A stretch of 64,000 nt of DNA from Aquatica leii (taxonomy: Eukaryota; Arthropoda; Insecta; Coleoptera; Lampyridae): assembly GCA_035610365.1 (NCBI GenBank), contig CM069435.1, forward strand, positions 18,093,123 to 18,157,122, read 5' to 3'. Shown here in pieces: positions 60,201-64,000 of the stretch; positions within the stretch are counted from its first letter, which is position 1, and each line of letters starts with the position of its first letter. A program made the translations under genes and the position numbers. The notes beneath the pieces were generated by a model that did no database searches, was not told the origin of the DNA, and saw nothing but the letters and a program-made list of their open reading frames with translations.

Positions 60201-60650
60201 GTTTTTGATCTTCACCAAAGCTTTACCAACAAGTAGTCCTTGGGCGAATATTTCATTTTCGGTTGATTCGATGCTACGAATGGAACCTTCCCGGAGATCC
60301 ATCCAGACGTCCCATCACAACGGTCTCAGTTCGTCTAGGTAAAACGACATCCTTTACTAGAACTACCCTTATCTTTTCATCTTTCGACGAATAAAAAGGA
60401 ATTTCTTCGTTCGCTGGTTTGAAGACACCATTTTCCATGTCTAAACGAAATCCATACTTTCTTATAATGTCCATTCCCAAGATCATTTCTTCAGTTATGT
60501 CAGCTACCAGTATCTGATGATTGATTGATTTATTTCCAATGCAAATAGTCACCATCATTTCTCCGTGAGTTAGGACTGTTTCGTCAGTCTTAAGTCGCAT
60601 CGTAAGTGGTGTTATTTTTCCAGAGTCTCGAACAACACTATTTTCTTATC
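57250..60650 (-). mobile_element. Ty3/Gypsy LTR-retrotransposon fossil, minus strand
   Basis: Parts in order on the minus strand: aspartic-protease-like region (60274-60600, with EEMILGMDIIRKYG), reverse transcriptase (about 59800-60250), RNase H (59160-59800, including FVLDTDVSNHAVEGVLSQI and ARNADALSRRSCP), integrase zinc-binding region (HLHDETSGGHFGVKKTLENV, about 58900-59020), integrase core beginning DYFTKWTEAYAIP (58746), and an integrase C-terminal region to about 57600. A further frame extends to 57304. Gag and flanking LTRs were not found. The element is clearly broken, with many breaks. It sits between the paralogous genes A and B. Confidence 0.85.
57701..58482 (-). repeat. Tandem triplication (257-bp period) inside the Gypsy integrase end
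   Basis: CCCTCGTTTTCGTTGT recurs with a period of 257 bases (57705, 57962, 58219), and ATCGCACGGTAACATTATCT-type sequence recurs in step. The three copies are very similar, so the amplification is recent relative to the element. Confidence 0.8.
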
Positions 60651-61243
60651 GCTTCCAAGAGTTTCTTTAACCTTCGAACACTTGTCAGAAACAGAACGTA
60701 ACAATATTACTACTACACAATTCTACTTAAATAATAATTGATTTTCAAAACATAGTTTTACGTAGATTTCGATCACTTTGCCGCTCTAGAGCTTTTTTTG
60801 TCATTACGTAACTACACTAACTAAAAACTAAAAAAGTAATTTACGTAACAATAGTCGAAAGTAAAGCATAGCATAACCAACGTTAATGCTTTGGCCTTGA
60901 ACTTTAACATAGTTTTTTTCAATTTTGAGTATTTATCAAGATTTTTTAAATGATATTTCCACCTGTCACATACTAATTATAATATAGCAATTGACTTTGA
61001 ACACTTAGTTTGTGGATTTTTACTTTGCCGCTCTAGAGCTTTTTTCGCCCATTAAGTAACTACACTAATCGATGTTGCCACCACAAAAAAGTAATTTGCA
61101 GTATGAACTACAAATGTCTGGACTTCACCACACTTTATCACAAAGCACGAGCTTTGAGCCATCGTAGCTAATCCATAACAGAAAAATAAACGAAAAAAGT
61201 TAAAATTTATATTTTTAAAAGTAAATGGAAATACAAGCACTGA
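60651..61243. other. Region downstream of gene B with short duplications
   Basis: TTTGCCGCTCTAGAGCTTTT occurs at about 60777 and 61022, each followed by a related GTAACTACACTAA block: a direct repeat of about 245 bases. GTCGAAAGTAAAGCATAGCA near 60851 resembles sequence upstream of gene A (56296). Confidence 0.5.
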
Positions 61244-64000
61244 TTAAAAACAACAGCAAAAAGCACTTTTAACACAATCCAAGAAAGAATTGCCGCTTGT
61301 ATTCGTAGAATTTGCCGATAGTAGGCTTACAGTACTTGTTTCATTTCTTTGTAGATTACTATCGACACTATTGATACTCGAACGGTCTTCGTTAATATTG
61401 TTAGAAACCGCATGCGCATCGCTACTTACGTACCATATGGTATTCGAATCACTCACACTCTTCTGAGTATCGTCGTTAGAGTCTTCCAAGTTATTATCTT
61501 TAGATTTACCTAAAGACGTACCGAAGTAATCGGTCACCGAGTTCTCTTCATCTTTATCAGACAAATTGGAAGAAACTGAACTAAACAAGTTATTTTTAGT
61601 TTCGTCTTCACTGTCATACTCCGATGTAGCATTAGGCATTTTTGGTAAATTTGCGTTTGTTGAAATCGTGCTTCCAGAATAATAGTCCTTCGTCTCTAGG
61701 CGTGACAAATCAAGTATAAATTCGTGGCATGGGTTTTCTTCTTCTGGGTGTTTGCGTAAGTCTTCTGAGTTAACGTAAGAAGCACCGATTAGGTATTGTT
61801 CATCAAGACCGATGTTACCACCATTTGTTAATAATGAAAACGAACCGGCACAATAATCTTCTGCAAAATCGTCCCAGTTAACGGTTTTGAGTTTTGATTT
61901 TTGGTGATGTGTTAAAACACAATTTGGTTCTTCTTCTTCTTTTAGCTGTTTGTCGAGATTGTCCGAATGAACGGGATATTTGGGATCAACTTTGGCTGCA
62001 TCTTTCAGTAATTCGTGCACGCGTATTGGAGAGTCTTTCAAGTCGCAATTTTCTTTATGAATATAACCAGCGTTTGTTAATGATGAGAACGAATCCCTGA
62101 ATGAATCTTCGGAATATGTTTCGTCCACGTTGGACGGTTCTTCAATAAAATTGATTTTACCAACGTTTGTTAATGCTGAACATGATCCGGTGCTAGAATC
62201 GTGTTCGTTTGTATAATTATCAGGTTCCGTCGCCAGTTCTGACGGATCAAGCATAAATGTGTGTTGTAGCAAAACGTGGCTTTGTTTTTCTTGTTTTGGT
62301 TGTTCGTGTAGGTCTTCTGAACTAACTGGAGAAGCACTAATTAAATTTTTAGAAGAACTTTCAATTTCTTCTTTTGGCACGACGTTCACGTTTAGCAGAG
62401 AAGGGTTCAATGGACAATATTTTTCATCAATGTTACTATCGCTTGTTAATGATAAAAACGAGCCGGTGCTGGAATCATCAGAAGAAATGTACTCATTTGC
62501 GTGGTAATAATGTTCCGTCTCTAGTTCTGACGAATCAAGCAAAAATTGGCGTTGTAGCAAAAGACGATTTAGATTTTCTTCTTCTGGGTCTTTGGGTATA
62601 TCTTCTGAGCTAACAGAATGTTTCGGGTAAATTTCAACTAAAGCTGTTTCTTTTACGCTCAATGGGGGGGACTTCAACTGGCAGTGTTCTACCTCCAAGT
62701 CTACGTTAGCACTATCGGATTTTGATAAAAAGTGATCGGTCGTGGAAACTTTACAGAACATGTCTACGTTTGACAAATGACGCCTTTCGATCTCCAGTTT
62801 TGGTAGATCAAGTATACATTGGTGTTGCGGCGAAACACTTGGTTTTTCTTCTTCCAGGTCTTTTTGTAGGTCTTCTGAAATAACACAATTTTTAAGATAA
62901 ATTTCAACTGCACTTGTTCCTTTTACGCTCAATGGAAGGGGCTTTAACTGGCAGTGTTCTTCATTCAAGTCCAGGTTAGCACTATCTGAATTTGATGAAA
63001 TTGGATCGGTCGTAGAAATTTCACAAAGCATGTCTACGTTTGCTAAATGACCCATTTCGATCAAAACACCTCTTGGTTTTTCTTCTTCTGTATCTTTGTG
63101 TAAGTCCTCTAAACTAACAGAATGTTTAAGATAAGTTTCTTTTACGCTCGATGAAGATGACTTCAACTGGCAGTGTTCTTCCTCTAAGTCTACGTTAACA
63201 CTATCTGATTTTGATGAAAATAGATCGGTTGTGGAAACTTCACAAATCATGTCTACGATTGGCAAATGAGGCTTTTCGGTCAAGATACATTGGTGTTGCG
63301 GCGAAGCACATCTTGGTTTTTCTCCTTCTAGGTCTTCCAAAGTAACACAATTTTTCGGATAAATTTCAACTGTAGTTGTTTCTTTTTCGCTCAATGAAGA
63401 GGGGTTCAACTGGTAGTATTCTTCATCTAAGTGCAGGTTAGCATTATCTGAATTTGATGAAAGTGGATCGGTCGTAGAAATTTCACAAAACATGTCTACG
63501 TTTGCTAAATCGCCCATTTCCATCTCGAATTTTTGTAGATCAAGTATACAATGGTTTTGCGGCCAAACACTTTTTGGTTTTTCTTCTTCTGGGTCTTTGT
63601 GTAGGTCTTCTGAATTAACCGGAAAAGTGCTAATTAGATTTTTGGAATAAGTTTCAACCTTTTCTTTTGGCACCTCGTTCACATTTAACAAAGTGGGGTT
63701 CAACATGCAATATTTTTCTTCAGTACTATCGCTTGTTAATGATACAAACGAGCCGCTGCTGGAATCTTCAGAAAAAATGTACTCATTTGCGTAGTAATAA
63801 TGTTCCGTCTCCAGTTCTAATAAATCAATCTCAAATTCGAGTTGTAACAAAAGCTGGTTAAGATTTTTTTCCCCTGGGTCTTCTTTTAGGTCTTCTGAGT
63901 TAACACAGCGTTTAGCATCAATTTCAACTAAAGCTGTTTCTTTTGCGCTCAATGGAGATGACTTCAACTGGCAGTGTTCTTCATTCAAGTCCAGGTTAGC
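61244..64000 (-). CDS. Unrecognised acidic repeat protein B (5' end outside window)
   Basis: Open for 918 codons from the window edge to TAA at 61244; the start lies beyond 64000. Family unknown. The N-terminal two thirds consist of cassettes of about 75-90 residues that begin EEHCQLKSSPLSVKETA-like, continue SEDLxKDPEEEKP, then QHQCILDLPKLEIE, and end NVDMFCEISTTD..SSNSD or, in longer cassettes, ELETEHYYHANEYISSDDSS then TGSFLSLTSDSN. DNA cassette starts are near 63960, 63405, 63163, 62935 and 62673. The C-terminal 150 residues align with protein A (STISTNANLPKMPNATSEYD, NTIWYVSSDAHAV) and finish LDCVKSAFCCCF. No membrane segment is seen. Composition is rich in Ser, Glu, Asp and Asn, so mostly disordered. 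A and B are tandem paralogs. Confidence 0.75.
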   Translation of the reverse strand, partial: ANLDLNEEHCQLKSSPLSAKETALVEIDAKRCVNSEDLKEDPGEKNLNQLLLQLEFEIDLLELETEHYYYANEYIFSEDSSSGSFVSLTSDSTEEKYCMLNPTLLNVNEVPKEKVETYSKNLISTFPVNSEDLHKDPEEEKPKSVWPQNHCILDLQKFEMEMGDLANVDMFCEISTTDPLSSNSDNANLHLDEEYYQLNPSSLSEKETTTVEIYPKNCVTLEDLEGEKPRCASPQHQCILTEKPHLPIVDMICEVSTTDLFSSKSDSVNVDLEEEHCQLKSSSSSVKETYLKHSVSLEDLHKDTEEEKPRGVLIEMGHLANVDMLCEISTTDPISSNSDSANLDLNEEHCQLKPLPLSVKGTSAVEIYLKNCVISEDLQKDLEEEKPSVSPQHQCILDLPKLEIERRHLSNVDMFCKVSTTDHFLSKSDSANVDLEVEHCQLKSPPLSVKETALVEIYPKHSVSSEDIPKDPEEENLNRLLLQRQFLLDSSELETEHYYHANEYISSDDSSTGSFLSLTSDSNIDEKYCPLNPSLLNVNVVPKEEIESSSKNLISASPVSSEDLHEQPKQEKQSHVLLQHTFMLDPSELATEPDNYTNEHDSSTGSCSALTNVGKINFIEEPSNVDETYSEDSFRDSFSSLTNAGYIHKENCDLKDSPIRVHELLKDAAKVDPKYPVHSDNLDKQLKEEEEPNCVLTHHQKSKLKTVNWDDFAEDYCAGSFSLLTNGGNIGLDEQYLIGASYVNSEDLRKHPEEENPCHEFILDLSRLETKDYYSGSTISTNANLPKMPNATSEYDSEDETKNNLFSSVSSNLSDKDEENSVTDYFGTSLGKSKDNNLEDSNDDTQKSVSDSNTIWYVSSDAHAVSNNINEDRSSINSVDSNLQRNETSTVSLLSANSTNTSGNSFLDCVKSAFCCCF

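Overview
The window looks like nuclear DNA of an arthropod, most likely an insect. It is strongly AT-rich, has intron-containing host genes, and is crowded with transposons typical of insects: R1-clade LINEs, Penelope-like elements, DUF4817-type mariners, hAT elements, a Helitron and Ty3/Gypsy remnants. No prokaryotic gene organisation is seen. Four host genes can be supported: a SMOC/Pentagone-type secreted calcium-binding protein (26845-29155, plus, 5' exons missing), Cdk9 (44286-45619, plus, complete with four exons), and two related, unrecognised, acidic repeat proteins (54439-56064 complete and 61244-64000 open at the window edge, both minus).

Region by region: 1-978 is featureless AT-rich DNA. 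985-15118 is the most striking object, a 14.1-kb nearly perfect palindrome (arms of about 6.7 kb around a 641-bp spacer) flanked by the 6-bp direct repeat GAAGAT. Each arm carries a terminal hairpin, CT-rich subterminal repeats, a tRNA-like sequence, a 300-bp-scale satellite and a 1-kb non-autonomous Helitron. Its 5'-AG...CT-3' ends, 6-bp target duplication and size resemble a Polinton, but no Polinton gene is visible. 16.7-18.9 kb holds two broken mariner-like elements and a short inverted repeat; 19.3-23.45 kb a decayed R1-clade LINE; 24.3-26.6 kb a tandem array of seven hAT-like cassettes lying upstream of, probably in an intron of, the SMOC gene.

29.7-43.1 kb is a graveyard: Penelope-like fragments with hammerhead-ribozyme-like motifs in their terminal modules, an R1-like LINE preceded by a sequence resembling a heat-shock promoter, duplicated Gypsy reverse-transcriptase remnants, and two head-to-head Penelope copies. 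Cdk9 follows. 46-51.8 kb contains a LINE tail, a second copy of the heat-shock-like segment, a 635-bp hAT MITE with a clear 8-bp target duplication, a decayed hAT transposase, a LINE ORF1 piece and a mariner helix-turn-helix piece. 51.8-54.4 kb shows nothing recognisable.

54.4-64 kb holds the two paralogous repeat-protein genes. They share repeated cassettes and a homologous C-terminal tail ending in a cysteine cluster, and are separated by a broken Ty3/Gypsy element (about 57.3-60.65 kb) with an adjacent ORF encoding a CCCH zinc finger. All coordinates and alignments were read by eye, so element edges are approximate unless stated.
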